In this document: positions 26,974 through 36,527 of the stretch, piece by piece
Layout: every line of letters starts with the position of its first letter
Position numbering within the stretch: the first letter of the stretch is position 1
DNA from: JAAXHB01 sp965221635
GTDB taxonomy: Bacteria > Actinomycetota > Acidimicrobiia > Acidimicrobiales > Aldehydirespiratoraceae
DNA length: 64,000 nucleotides
Assembly: GCA_965221635.1 (NCBI GenBank)
Contig: OZ244902.1
Coordinates: forward strand, 2,976,001-3,040,000
Direction: 5' to 3'
Made by a program: the position numbers and the translations under genes
The notes under the pieces: generated by a model
What the model was told of the DNA's origin: nothing
The model's input: only the letters and a program-made list of their open reading frames with translations
The model's database searches: none

Positions 26974-28125
26974 TTACCTCAAAAAGTCGGGCAGATCGAG
27001 ATCGTCTGCGAAGTCGTCGTCGGCGCCTGAAGGGTCGAAACCCACGCCGAACACGTCCGAGAGCCCGTCGGAGTCCTCCGCTGCGCCATCGGACGCCGCG
27101 GGACGCGCCGCGGCGCTGTCGTCGGGTTTCGTCGAGCGTTTCGCGGACGCCCGGCGGTTGCGTCCGCCGTAACCGGCTCTGGCGCCGTCGAACCCGGCGG
27201 CGATCACCGTGACGCGCACCTCGTCCTCGATGTCGTCGTCGATCACCGCTCCGAAGATGATGTTGGCGTCCTGATGGGCCACGGCGCGGATGATCTCGGC
27301 GGCCTCGTTCACCTCCATGAGCCCCAGCTTGGAGCTTCCGGTGATGTTGAGAAGCACCCCGAACGCTCTTTCGATGGAGGCTTCCAGCAGCGGACTTGAG
27401 ATCGCCGCACGCGCCGCGGCGGCGGCTCTGCCCTCGCCGCTGGCGCTGCCGATGCCCATCAGCGCGCTGCCGGCGCCGGCGAGCACCGTGCGAACATCCG
27501 CGAAGTCGGTGTTGATCAGCCCGGGGGTGGTGATCAAACCGGTGATCCCGCCCACGCCTTGCATCAGCACCTCGTCGGCCATGCGAAACGCATTGATCAT
27601 CGTTGTCTTCTCATCGGCGATGGAGATCAACCGGTCATTGGGGATCACGATGAGGGTGTCAACCTTGTCCTTGAGGTTCTGGATGCCCTCCTCGGCCTGC
27701 ACGGAACGTCTCGCTCCCTCAAAGCTGAACGGTCGGGTGACCACGCCAATGGTCAACGCACCAACACTCTTGGCCACCTCCGCCACCACCGGAGCGGCGC
27801 CTGTGCCGGTGCCGCCGCCTTTGCCGGCGGTGATGAACACCATGTCCGAACCGCTGAGCGCCTCACGCAAATCGTCGATGTGCTCCTCCGCGGCCTGGCG
27901 TCCGATGTCGGGGTTGCTGCCCGCTCCGAGGCCCCGGGTGAGGTCACGGCCGAGGTCGATCTTCACATCCGCGTCGCTCATTCCCAGCGCCTGCGCGTCC
28001 GTGTTGGCAACGAGGAACTCAACACCTTTGAGGCCGGAGTCGATCATCCGGTTGACGGCATTCACTCCGCCTCCACCCACGCCGATCACCCTGATCACGG
28101 CGAGATAGTTCTTTGGTTCGCTCAT
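26974..28125 (-). CDS. ftsZ: Cell division GTPase FtsZ
   Basis: 383 residues from the ATG at 28125 (AAAGG upstream); upstream in-frame codons would precede the conserved start NYLAVIRVIGVGGGG. The tubulin signature GKGGGTGTGAAP, the T7 loop and the C-terminal linker are present. The C-terminal peptide DLDLPDFLR is the conserved tail that binds SepF or FtsW. FtsZ forms the Z ring. The 118-base gap to ftsQ can hold a separate promoter (a weak TACCGT -10 at 28196-28201), as in other Actinobacteria. Confidence 0.98.
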   Translation of the reverse strand: MSEPKNYLAVIRVIGVGGGGVNAVNRMIDSGLKGVEFLVANTDAQALGMSDADVKIDLGRDLTRGLGAGSNPDIGRQAAEEHIDDLREALSGSDMVFITAGKGGGTGTGAAPVVAEVAKSVGALTIGVVTRPFSFEGARRSVQAEEGIQNLKDKVDTLIVIPNDRLISIADEKTTMINAFRMADEVLMQGVGGITGLITTPGLINTDFADVRTVLAGAGSALMGIGSASGEGRAAAAARAAISSPLLEASIERAFGVLLNITGSSKLGLMEVNEAAEIIRAVAHQDANIIFGAVIDDDIEDEVRVTVIAAGFDGARAGYGGRNRRASAKRSTKPDDSAAARPAASDGAAEDSDGLSDVFGVGFDPSGADDDFADDLDLPDFLR

Positions 28126-28195
28126 CGTTGGATGGCCTTTCGTCGTTCGGCGAAGCTGCGGGGGCTCTGCGATCGGGGCCGGGCTGCCCACGGTG

Positions 28196-28201
28196 ACGGT
28201 A
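28196..28201 (-). promoter_or_regulatory. Weak candidate -10 element ahead of ftsZ
   Basis: TACCGT on the minus strand in the ftsQ-ftsZ gap, with a poor -35 about 17 bases upstream. Internal ftsZ promoters at this place are known in Actinobacteria; here the match is weak. Confidence 0.25.
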
Positions 28202-28243
28202 GCCGATCAAACGGCCAGGTCGATGCCTGCATGAGGCGTCTCG

Positions 28244-29068
28244 TCACAGCAGGCAGCGAGGGTGACGGCGAACCGTGGGAGTGTCGGCCATGGACACGTC
28301 CACAACCACCGCGCAGCGCAGGTCTATGCCCGCCAACGTGGAGCGCAACGACGCCATCTTGTCGTCGAGGCCGACCGTGTCGCCCAGGCTCACCACGGCC
28401 CCTCCGTAGAGTTCCAAACCCACCGAACGGTCTTCCGCGACGGTCACCGCGGTGATCCAGGGACGCAGATCGTCGGTCATGGCAGCCACCACCGACAATC
28501 CCGGCCCGGCCGCCGAGTGCACCCCCGCGAGCGGCCCGTTGTAGGCCACGTCGATGAGCGGCAGATCCCCGGGCTGGGCGCCCCCCGGTGATAGCGGCGG
28601 CTCGGTTTGGCCGGCTCGTGCGCCTGGCTGTGGGTGGCGGCTGATCACGAACCCGTAGGCGTCCACCAAGCCGACGGCGCCGTCACCGGCCGGCACCACC
28701 GCCACCGGCACTCGTTCCACCACACTCACCTGCACAGCGGACGGCCACGAACGCCGAATCTCGGCCGATTCCACCCAAGCCAGCGCCTCGATGCGCTCCG
28801 CGGCTTCGCCGGGGTTCACGTCGATCATGGCCTGACCTCGGCGCAGCCCGGCGGCTTGCAGCACCTCGTGCGCCTGGTCGGGCCGGGGGCCTGCCACCTC
28901 GATGTGGTCAACGTCGAGGAGCTCTGTGCGTGTGGCCCACCAGCCGCCGGCTGCGAATGCCACCAGCACGAGCGCGGCCAGCAGCCACCGCAACCGGCGC
29001 CGCCCCTTGGCGCGCATCACCGCTGTTCGCCGGGCCCTGATGCGCGGGTCCATCGCCGGTGGGGTCAT
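28244..29068 (-). CDS. ftsQ: Cell division protein FtsQ (POTRA-domain)
   Basis: 274 residues from the ATG at 29068, which overlaps the murB stop as ATGA. A short basic cytoplasmic tail precedes one membrane helix (LRWLLAALVLVAFAAGGWWA), then a POTRA domain (LLDVDHIEVAGPRPDQAHEV ... WVESAEIRRSWPSAVQVSVV) and the FtsQ beta domain. It links FtsL to the divisome outside the membrane. Length and order are typical. Confidence 0.93.
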   Translation of the reverse strand: MTPPAMDPRIRARRTAVMRAKGRRRLRWLLAALVLVAFAAGGWWATRTELLDVDHIEVAGPRPDQAHEVLQAAGLRRGQAMIDVNPGEAAERIEALAWVESAEIRRSWPSAVQVSVVERVPVAVVPAGDGAVGLVDAYGFVISRHPQPGARAGQTEPPLSPGGAQPGDLPLIDVAYNGPLAGVHSAAGPGLSVVAAMTDDLRPWITAVTVAEDRSVGLELYGGAVVSLGDTVGLDDKMASLRSTLAGIDLRCAVVVDVSMADTPTVRRHPRCLL

Positions 29069-30150
29069 TGCAATCCGGCCAGTTCGTGGCTGGTGAAACC
29101 CACGAGCCGAGTTTCGGCTTGCAGGCGCACACCGAACTTGTGCCACACCCGGGCGCGCACCTCGGCCATGAGCGCCACGATGTCCGCGGCTCGGGCGCCC
29201 TGTTCTGCCTGAATGAAGTTGGCGTGCTTGGTGGAGATCACCGCGCCACCAACGCGCAAACCCTTCGCCCCGGCGGCGTCAATGAGGCGGCCTGCCGTGT
29301 CACCGGCGGGGTTGGTGAACACCGAGCCGCTGTTGCGCCCGCCCGGCTGGTTGGCGCGCCGCCAGGCCACGATCTCGTCAAGTTCGCCTTGGGCGCCGGC
29401 CGACTTGTGGGGGCGCAACGCCAGCGTGGCGCCCACCACCACCTGGCTGGGCGTGATGTTGCTGTGGCGGTAGCCGAGATCAAGATCGCCGGCGCTCACG
29501 GCTTGGGCGCCGCAGCGGTGCAGGTCCACCACGGTTGCGTCCACAAGCACCGCCGCCATGTCCGAGCCGTGACCGCCTGCGTTCATGCGCACCGCGCCGC
29601 CAAGGGTGCCCGGCACCCCGACAGCCCATTCGAATCCGCTGAGACCCTCGGCCACCGAAGCTCGAGCCAGAACCGGCAGCAGGCAGCCACCCCCGGCGCG
29701 CAGCAACCACGCCTCGTGGCCGCCACGGTCGGGGCGTGTGGGCGAACCCGACGCGGACGCGTTCGGGCCCGCCTCGGCGCTGTTGCACGCCGAGGGCTTC
29801 TCGAAGTGGTGGGCGCACAATTCGCCGCTCAGGTGCAGGGCCACACCTGCGAAACCCGAGTCGGACACCAGCAGGTTGGAGCCCCGCCCCACCACCAGCA
29901 CCGGTGTGGGAGGTTCGCCGCGACGGGCCGCCGGCGATGCGATTTCGTGAGCGAGCAGTTCCACGTCGGCGACGCTTTTGGCGGTGACCAGCAGCGCCAC
30001 CGGGCCGCCCACCCGGTAGGTGGTGAACTCGGCGAGACGAACATCCCGCCGAAGCCGCTCGTGGAGCCCCGCCCGCGCCAGCCGGCACGCCAGGTCCTCG
30101 ATGCCCGCTGCGCTGCCTGCCGCGGTGCCTGCTTGACTGCCGTCGGTCAT
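29065..30150 (-). CDS. murB: UDP-N-acetylenolpyruvoylglucosamine reductase
   Basis: 361 residues from the ATG at 30150 (AGGG upstream); a GTG at 30174 is also possible. FAD-binding motifs TTYRVGGPVALLVTA and VVGRGSNLLVSDSGF are present, with GVPGTLGGAVRMNAGGHG and the catalytic serine region NSGSVFTNPAGDTAGRLID. It makes UDP-MurNAc in the cytosol with NADPH. Overlaps ftsQ by four bases and follows murC closely. Confidence 0.96.
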   Translation of the reverse strand: MTDGSQAGTAAGSAAGIEDLACRLARAGLHERLRRDVRLAEFTTYRVGGPVALLVTAKSVADVELLAHEIASPAARRGEPPTPVLVVGRGSNLLVSDSGFAGVALHLSGELCAHHFEKPSACNSAEAGPNASASGSPTRPDRGGHEAWLLRAGGGCLLPVLARASVAEGLSGFEWAVGVPGTLGGAVRMNAGGHGSDMAAVLVDATVVDLHRCGAQAVSAGDLDLGYRHSNITPSQVVVGATLALRPHKSAGAQGELDEIVAWRRANQPGGRNSGSVFTNPAGDTAGRLIDAAGAKGLRVGGAVISTKHANFIQAEQGARAADIVALMAEVRARVWHKFGVRLQAETRLVGFTSHELAGLQ

Positions 30151-30186
30151 TTGTGACCCTGGGTGCCCGCTCACTTCGACTCTGCC

Positions 30187-31572
30187 TCAGGCCGGGGTGA
30201 GCTTGTCGATCATGATGTCGGCGAGCGCGGTGAGGTCGCCGGCGCCGAGCGTGAGGCACAGGTCCCCGGGGCGGAGCCTGGTTTCGAGCCATGCGGCCAC
30301 GTCGCTGATGCGTGGCAGCCAGGCCACGTCGCACCAGGGATTGGCATCCAGCACGCCGTCGAGCACGATCTTGGAGGTGACCCCGGGCAGGGGTGCCTCA
30401 CCCGCGGGGTAGATGTCGGTGATCACCACCACATCGGCGTCGCCGAACGAATCGGCGAACGCTGCGCCCACCGAAGCGGTGCGGCTGTAACGGTGAGGCT
30501 GGAACACGCAAACCACCCGCCGCCAGTCTCCGGTGCGGGCCGCTGCCAGCGCGGCGCTCACCTCGCTGGGCAGGTGCGCGTAGTCGTCTATGAAGGTGAC
30601 TCCGGCGGCTTCGCCGCGAAACTCGAAACGTCTGGCCACTCCCCCAAAGCGCGCCAGGGCACGCACCGCCGCGTCGAACGGGGCGCCCGCGCACATGGCC
30701 GCCACCGTGGCGGCGGCGGCGTTGGTTGCGTTGTGCAAACCAGGCGACGGCAGCGTCACCCGTCCCAGGCGGCGCCCCTGGTGGTGCAAGTCGAAGGACG
30801 AGGTGGGCATGGCCAAGCTCAGGTCGGTCATGCGGTAATCGGCTTGTGGCGAGGCGCCGTAGCTGACCGCGCCCGGCAGGGCCGCCAGACGAGCCGCGCC
30901 GGGATCATCCGCGCACACCACCAGCGTCTCCGCGGATGATCCGAACCTCTCAAACGCCTCGCCCAAAGCGTCGGCGTCGTTTTGGTACTGCTCAAGATGG
31001 TCGGGCTCAACGCTGGTGACCACCGCCACCTCCGGGTCGAGCCACAGGAACGTTCCGTCGCTCTCGTCGGCCTCCACCACGAACCATTCGCCTTGGGCCC
31101 ACATTGCGCCGGTGCCGATCTCGTTGACCTCGCCTCCGATGATGAACGAAGGGGCAAGCCCGGCCTCGATCAGCACCAGCGCCAGCATGGACGTGGTGGT
31201 TGTCTTGCCGTGGGTGCCCGCAACGGCCAGGGTGCGCCGCGTGGTTGCGATGGCGGGCAGGATGTGGCGGCGGTGCAGCACCGGCACCCCCGCGGCGAGC
31301 GCTGCCTGAACCTCCACGTTCGTTTCGCTCACCGCGGACGACACCACCAACGCGTCGGCTGAGCCGATGTTGGCCGCGTCGTGGCCGACGGTCACCGGTA
31401 TGGCCTCGGCTCGGAGGCGTTCGGTGGTGGGGCCCGCGCGAAGATCCGATCCGGTGACGGTGTGGCCCATCGCGGCCAGCACAGAGGCAATGGCGCTCAT
31501 CCCGGCGCCCCCGGCGCCCACCACGTGAACCGTGGCGGGGGTGCTCAGGTCGATCTGCGCGGCTGGGCTCAT
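30187..31572 (-). CDS. murC: UDP-N-acetylmuramate--L-alanine ligase
   Basis: 461 residues from the ATG at 31572 that overlaps the murG stop as TGATG; the frame upstream of it lies inside murG and is not coding. Rossmann start VHVVGAGGAGMSAIA, ATP loop VAGTHGKTTTTSM, and the Mur ligase C-terminal motif PHRYSRT in VCVFQPHRYSRTA. It adds L-Ala to UDP-MurNAc. Confidence 0.97.
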   Translation of the reverse strand: MSPAAQIDLSTPATVHVVGAGGAGMSAIASVLAAMGHTVTGSDLRAGPTTERLRAEAIPVTVGHDAANIGSADALVVSSAVSETNVEVQAALAAGVPVLHRRHILPAIATTRRTLAVAGTHGKTTTTSMLALVLIEAGLAPSFIIGGEVNEIGTGAMWAQGEWFVVEADESDGTFLWLDPEVAVVTSVEPDHLEQYQNDADALGEAFERFGSSAETLVVCADDPGAARLAALPGAVSYGASPQADYRMTDLSLAMPTSSFDLHHQGRRLGRVTLPSPGLHNATNAAAATVAAMCAGAPFDAAVRALARFGGVARRFEFRGEAAGVTFIDDYAHLPSEVSAALAAARTGDWRRVVCVFQPHRYSRTASVGAAFADSFGDADVVVITDIYPAGEAPLPGVTSKIVLDGVLDANPWCDVAWLPRISDVAAWLETRLRPGDLCLTLGAGDLTALADIMIDKLTPA

Positions 31573-32810
31573 CAGTCGCTCCTGTTCGGGGGGCGGGTGG
31601 CGCATCGGGTCAAAAGGTCGGCAACGTCCGCGGCGGCGGCGTGGGCTTTGGATGCGGCCGCGGCGGCTCGGCTCATGGCCTCGAGGCGCGCCGGGTCTGC
31701 GAGCAGCGCGTCCACTTCTGACACGAGGCGGGCGCCGTCGAGGGCCGAGTCGTTCACCATCACCGCGGCGCCTGCCTGCACCAGAGCTCGGGCGTTTGCG
31801 GTTTGGTGATCTCCGGGTGCGCCCGGCAGTGGCACCAGCACCGCCGGCACCCCGGCCGCGGTGAGTTCGGCCACGGTGGTGGCCCCGGCTCGGCACACCA
31901 CCAGATCACACGCCGCGTACACCTTGGCCATGTGATCCTCGTAAGCCACCAGATGAACCAGCACTCCCGGCGCGGGCGCCGAGCCGTTGGCGATCAGCGA
32001 ACCCAGGCGCTGTTGCATTTCCTGATGGTTGCGGCTGCCGCACATGTGCCGCACGCACAGGTCCTCCCGGTCGCTCCAACCCGCCGGTGTGGCGGTGGTG
32101 ACGGCCCGTGCCACGGCCTCGTTGATGCGCCCGGCGCCGAGCGAACCACCGAACACCGCCACCAGGCGCCGCCCGTCGGGCACACGCAGATCGGCGCGGG
32201 CCACGGCGCGTCCCGATTGGCGATCCACGCGCAGCACTTCTTGGCTCACCGGGTTGCCGGTGGTGTGCGCGTTGCGCAGCCCGGTGTTGTCGAACGCGGT
32301 GGCCGACGCCGCACAAAACCGGCTCAGCAGACGATTCGCCGCGCCGGGCACGGCGTTCTGCTCGATCAACACCAAAGGGATTCGCCGCAGCGCCGCGGCA
32401 AACCCGCAAGCCACCGACGCGTAGCCGCCCAATCCAAGCACCACCGCCGGTCGTCGGGCGCCGAGCAGCCGCCAGGCCCGCACGAACGCGCCTGCGAGCC
32501 CGCCAACCGCGGCGATGTTGGCGAAGCTCAGGCGACGTTTCAGTCCCCGTCCGCCGAGCGCTGTGAGCGCGATCCCGGCTTCAGGAACGAGACGGGTTTC
32601 GATGCCACGTGAGCTGCCCACCCAACCAATCGCACTCAAAGGGATGCCGCGCCCGGTGATCTCGGAGGCCACCGCAAGACCGGCCTGTACGTGACCGGCG
32701 GTGCCCCCACCGGCGATCACCAGCCACGGCGCCACACCGGGCTCGTGGGTGGCGCGTCCGGTATCGACGGGTGCTGCGTCGGGGGACTCGGGGCGTTGCG
32801 GGCTGGTCAT
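31572..32810 (-). CDS. murG: Undecaprenyl-PP-MurNAc-pentapeptide GlcNAc transferase
   Basis: 412 residues from the ATG at 32810, overlapping the ftsW stop as ATGA. The N-terminal loop APWLVIAGGGTAGHVQAGLA, the lipid-side motif LGLGGYASVACGFAA and the UDP-GlcNAc site AACDLVVCRAGATTVAELTA are all present. MurG converts lipid I to lipid II at the inner face of the membrane. An extra N-terminal tail of about 25 residues is Pro/Asp-rich. Confidence 0.96.
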   Translation of the reverse strand: MTSPQRPESPDAAPVDTGRATHEPGVAPWLVIAGGGTAGHVQAGLAVASEITGRGIPLSAIGWVGSSRGIETRLVPEAGIALTALGGRGLKRRLSFANIAAVGGLAGAFVRAWRLLGARRPAVVLGLGGYASVACGFAAALRRIPLVLIEQNAVPGAANRLLSRFCAASATAFDNTGLRNAHTTGNPVSQEVLRVDRQSGRAVARADLRVPDGRRLVAVFGGSLGAGRINEAVARAVTTATPAGWSDREDLCVRHMCGSRNHQEMQQRLGSLIANGSAPAPGVLVHLVAYEDHMAKVYAACDLVVCRAGATTVAELTAAGVPAVLVPLPGAPGDHQTANARALVQAGAAVMVNDSALDGARLVSEVDALLADPARLEAMSRAAAAASKAHAAAADVADLLTRCATRPPNRSD

Positions 32811-34006
32811 TTCACTTGTCTCGCCACGTTCAGCAGCACTCCCACCCCGGCCATGGTGGCCACCATCGACGAACCGCCGTAGGACAGCAGCGGCAAGGTC
32901 ATGCCCACCACCGGCAGCGTCGAGGTGGCCATGGCGATGTTCACCACCGCCTGAAGCGAAATCCACACGGTGATGCCAACAGCCAGCATGCGTCCGAACT
33001 CGTCGGGGGCGCGTGCGGCCACCACAAACCCGGCGAATCCGAACACGGTGAACAGCAACAACACGGTGACGCTTCCCACCAGGCCCAGCTCCTCGCCCAC
33101 CACCGCGATGATGAAATCGGACTGTGCGTGCGGCAGGAACCCCCATTTGAGGCGGCCCATTCCCACACCCACCCCGTCGATGCCTCCGCTGGCTATCGCG
33201 TAGAGCGACCGCAGCGTTTGGTAGTTCTTGCCCACCGGCTCATCCCACGGGCTCAAAAAGCCCAGCAGCCTGTCGAAACGCCACGACGACAACGCCACCG
33301 CCGCGAAGGCGAGGCCGAAACCCGAACCGCCCACCGCCAGCAGCGGCAGCAGCCGGGTGCCGGCGCACCAAAGCATGGTGATGGCAATGGCGCCCATCAT
33401 CAGCGACGCCCCCAGGTGGGGCTGCAACATGAGCATGGCCACCAACGTGGCGGTTATGGCCATCACCGGAACCAGCGTGGCCCGAAGGTCGTTGATCGAC
33501 CGGGAATCCCTGGACAGCAGATCCGCGGTGATCAGCACCAACGCCGGTTTGGCCGCTTCCGATGGCTGCACCGACAGCGGACCCCAGCTGATCCAACGAC
33601 CGGCTCCGTTGATGGTGGGCAGAACGTCGAGAAAGTCGGGAAGCAAAGTGAAGGCCACAGCTCCGGCCGCCAACAACATCGCAGGTTTGGCATAGGGCCG
33701 CCAGCGGTGGTAGTCCACCCGGATCGCGGTGACCAGCACCACGAAACCAACGCTCATGGCCACCATGTGGCGGGTGAACCAAGACCAGGCGGAGCGTGTC
33801 TGGGACAAGCTGGTGGCCGGGGTAGCCGACAGGCTCATCACCGCGCTCAGCAGCAACAACAGCACCGTGACCACCAAAATGGTGACGAACAGCGGGGTGC
33901 GACGCCCGGCGGGGCGTGAAGTGGTGGCGGATTTCGCACCGGTGGAGCCGGCGCGACCCGACCCGGAAGACCCTCGGCTGCGCGTCCGCACCGCGGTGGC
34001 GCTCAC
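32807..34006 (-). CDS. ftsW: Septal peptidoglycan polymerase FtsW (SEDS family)
   Basis: 399 residues from a GTG at 34006 that overlaps the murD stop as GTGA. About ten membrane segments follow a basic, Ser-rich cytoplasmic tail of some 45 residues. SEDS signatures: SWGPLSVQPSEAAKPALVLI, LQPHLGASLM, GLVGSVTVLLLF and the C-terminal LPLLSYGGSSMVATMAGVGV. FtsW polymerises lipid II together with the transpeptidase FtsI encoded upstream in this operon. Confidence 0.96.
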   Translation of the reverse strand: MSATAVRTRSRGSSGSGRAGSTGAKSATTSRPAGRRTPLFVTILVVTVLLLLLSAVMSLSATPATSLSQTRSAWSWFTRHMVAMSVGFVVLVTAIRVDYHRWRPYAKPAMLLAAGAVAFTLLPDFLDVLPTINGAGRWISWGPLSVQPSEAAKPALVLITADLLSRDSRSINDLRATLVPVMAITATLVAMLMLQPHLGASLMMGAIAITMLWCAGTRLLPLLAVGGSGFGLAFAAVALSSWRFDRLLGFLSPWDEPVGKNYQTLRSLYAIASGGIDGVGVGMGRLKWGFLPHAQSDFIIAVVGEELGLVGSVTVLLLFTVFGFAGFVVAARAPDEFGRMLAVGITVWISLQAVVNIAMATSTLPVVGMTLPLLSYGGSSMVATMAGVGVLLNVARQVK

Positions 34007-35478
34007 GACCCCTCCAACCCGACGGGCTGCGCTTTGGGCCGGTTGGGCGCGCGCAGGCTGTTGACGATGCGGATGAAGTCGTCGCCTCGCTGCGCGTAGC
34101 TGCTGTACGCGTCGAACGACGCGCACGCCGGTGACAGCAACACAACCGGCGCTGCGCCGTGCGACGCCGCGCTGCGGGCTGCGTCGGCGGCGAGCTCCAC
34201 GGCTTGTTGCATGGACTCGGCGTTGAGCACCCGGCAACGGCCCGCGAAGGCGGCGGCCACCTCGGGGGCTGCTTCGCCGATGGCCACCACCGCGCACACC
34301 CGTTCTGCGTGGCGGCCAAGCACCGACAGGTCGAGATCCTTGTTGCGGCCACCTGCGATCAGCACAACCGAGGCGAAACCGGCCAGCGCGGCGCGGGTGG
34401 CGTGAGGGGTTGTGGCCTTCGAGTCGTCGTAGAACTCCACGCCGTCGATCACCGCCACCCGCTTCAGGCGGTGAGCGGCAGGCTCGTGAACCGCGAGCGC
34501 TTCGCGCACACCGTCCGGCGACGCGCCCGCGGCCAGCGCTGTGGCGGCCGCGGCGAGGGCGTTGTCCACGTCGTGTGGCAGGTTGCGGGGCAGGTCGTGG
34601 AGTTTCATCAGCGGCCCGTGGGGGCCCACAATCTCGCGCCGGGGTCCCGAACCGCGGCAGCACCACGTGGCCTGCCGGCGCTGCGAGAACGTCCACACCA
34701 CGGCGCCGCCGGTGGGGACGTGGCGCATCACGGTGGGGTCATCGGCGTTGGCCACGGCCACCGTTGTGGGCCCGCTTCGCGCCCACAGCCGGGCCTTGGC
34801 CGCCTCGTATGCCTCCATGTTGTTGTGGACGTCGAGATGGTCGGGGGCGAAGTTGAGCCAGCAACCCACACTTGGCGCGAACACCTTGGTGTGCGCCAGA
34901 CGAAACGACGACGCCTCCACCACGAAGGTCTCCACGTCGTGGCGGTCGATGGCTGAGATCCACGGCAGGTCGTTGTTGCCGGCGGCCACGGCGTTGACTC
35001 CCGAGGCCCGCAACGCCGCCGTGACGGTTTCGGTGACCGTCGTCTTGCCGTTGGTGCCGGTGATCGCCGCGACCGGCCGAGAGTCCCAAAGCTGTGCCAG
35101 GTCGAGTTCGCCACCAAGCGGGATCCGGGTGTCGGCCGCCAGTCGAAACGCCTGGTGCGAGTCGGGCAGGCCCGGCGTTGGGATCATCATCTCGGCGTCG
35201 CCGACCAGGATGGCCAGCCGTCGTGTGGATGGCGCCGCAACCAGGTCGATGCCCAAGGCCGAAGCCGCGGCAGTGGCCTGCGAGCTCGGGGAGTCGTCGA
35301 AGGCGCTCACCGTGTGGCCACGCGCGCACAAAGCGCCCGCCATGGCCTGGTTGGCCTGCCCGAAGCCTGCCAGCAGCACCCTTTCGGGCACCTCGAAACC
35401 TGCAGGGCCCACCTCGCCGACGGTCGGCGCCGGGCGAGCCGTTTCGGGCATGCCAGGGGGTGCGGCGCGGCGTGTCAC
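34003..35478 (-). CDS. murD: UDP-N-acetylmuramoyl-L-alanine--D-glutamate ligase
   Basis: 491 residues from a GTG at 35478 overlapping the mraY stop as GTGA. N-terminal Rossmann-like VLLAGFGQANQAMAGALCA, ATP loop ITGTNGKTTVTETV, FAPDHLDVH, and the C-terminal EFYDDSKATTPHATRAAL. The protein adds D-Glu to UDP-MurNAc-Ala. It is a little longer than the usual 450 residues because of a Pro-rich N-terminal tail. Confidence 0.96.
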   Translation of the reverse strand: MTRRAAPPGMPETARPAPTVGEVGPAGFEVPERVLLAGFGQANQAMAGALCARGHTVSAFDDSPSSQATAAASALGIDLVAAPSTRRLAILVGDAEMMIPTPGLPDSHQAFRLAADTRIPLGGELDLAQLWDSRPVAAITGTNGKTTVTETVTAALRASGVNAVAAGNNDLPWISAIDRHDVETFVVEASSFRLAHTKVFAPSVGCWLNFAPDHLDVHNNMEAYEAAKARLWARSGPTTVAVANADDPTVMRHVPTGGAVVWTFSQRRQATWCCRGSGPRREIVGPHGPLMKLHDLPRNLPHDVDNALAAAATALAAGASPDGVREALAVHEPAAHRLKRVAVIDGVEFYDDSKATTPHATRAALAGFASVVLIAGGRNKDLDLSVLGRHAERVCAVVAIGEAAPEVAAAFAGRCRVLNAESMQQAVELAADAARSAASHGAAPVVLLSPACASFDAYSSYAQRGDDFIRIVNSLRAPNRPKAQPVGLEGS

Positions 35479-36527
35479 GGCGTGGCCCTGGTGACGCCGG
35501 AGATGATGTCGCTGTTCACGGCGTCGCCGTAAAACAGGCCCACCCCCACCGCGGTGCAAAAGCCCGACAGGATCCACAACCGCACGATCACGGTGGTCTC
35601 CGGCCAGCCCTTCAACTCGAAATGGTGATGCAGCGGCGCCATGCGAAACACGCGCCGATGCCATCCACGGAACACCACGATTTGGATGATCACCGAGATC
35701 GTCTCGATCACGAACACGCCCCCGATCACCGGAAGCAGCAGTTGCGTGTTGGTGGCCAACGCGAGCGCGGCGAGGCCGCTGCCCACCGCCAGGGCTCCGG
35801 TGTCTCCCATGAAGATCTGAGCCGGGGCGGCGTTCCACCACAGGAACCCGACAATTCCGCCGGCCATGGCCGCGGCAACCACCGCCAGGTCGAGCGCGTG
35901 GGCCACCTGGTACGCCTGGTAGTGATCGAACTGCCAGAAGCCGATGATCATGAACGCCGCGTAGCCGAGGCCGCCTGCGCCGGCGGCGAGCCCGTCGAGT
36001 CCGTCGGTGAGGTTCACGGCGTTGGTGGTGGCGATGATCAGAAGCACCGCCCAGATCGACCAGCCGAGATGTCCGAGTTCGATGCCGGGATAGTCGAAAC
36101 GTGTGAACGACAGGGTGGTGTGCGCGCCGGTGAGCTGGGTCATGGCCACCGAGAAGCCGATCCCCACGATCAGCAGGCCGATGATCTTGGCGCGCTTGTT
36201 GAGGCCCAGGTTGCGGGCGGCTTTCACCTTGATCCAGTCGTCGATCAGGCCCACCAAGGCGGCGGCCACGATGGTGGCCATCACGATCAGCCCGGTGCGG
36301 GTGTACACACCGCCGAACACGTCGCTCACGGTGTAACCCAGCGCTGCGCCTGCCACCACCGCGATGCCGCCCATGGTGGGGGTGCCGGCCTTGGTGTGGT
36401 GCCCTTCGGGGCCGTCGGCCCTTATGGGTTGACCCAACTGGTAGCGCACCAGCAGCCGGATCAGCACGGCGCTGCCCAGCAGCGACACCACCAGCGCTAT
36501 GGCGCCCGCCACGAGCAGCCGTATCAC
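35475..36527 (-). CDS. mraY: Phospho-N-acetylmuramoyl-pentapeptide transferase
   Basis: 350 residues, GTG start overlapping the murE stop as GTGA. Ten membrane segments. Catalytic aspartates and the histidine motif are visible: ALVGLIDDWIKV, NAVNLTDGLDGLAAG and APLHHHFELKGWPE. MraY makes lipid I from UDP-MurNAc-pentapeptide and undecaprenyl phosphate. murF, which normally lies between murE and mraY and makes the pentapeptide substrate, is absent here. Confidence 0.97.
   Translation of the reverse strand: MIRLLVAGAIALVVSLLGSAVLIRLLVRYQLGQPIRADGPEGHHTKAGTPTMGGIAVVAGAALGYTVSDVFGGVYTRTGLIVMATIVAAALVGLIDDWIKVKAARNLGLNKRAKIIGLLIVGIGFSVAMTQLTGAHTTLSFTRFDYPGIELGHLGWSIWAVLLIIATTNAVNLTDGLDGLAAGAGGLGYAAFMIIGFWQFDHYQAYQVAHALDLAVVAAAMAGGIVGFLWWNAAPAQIFMGDTGALAVGSGLAALALATNTQLLLPVIGGVFVIETISVIIQIVVFRGWHRRVFRMAPLHHHFELKGWPETTVIVRLWILSGFCTAVGVGLFYGDAVNSDIISGVTRATP

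Noticed and set aside
31573..31896. Longer N-terminus for MurC
   Set aside because: The extra codons lie inside murG and are Arg-rich; the ATG overlapping the murG stop is the normal MurC start.
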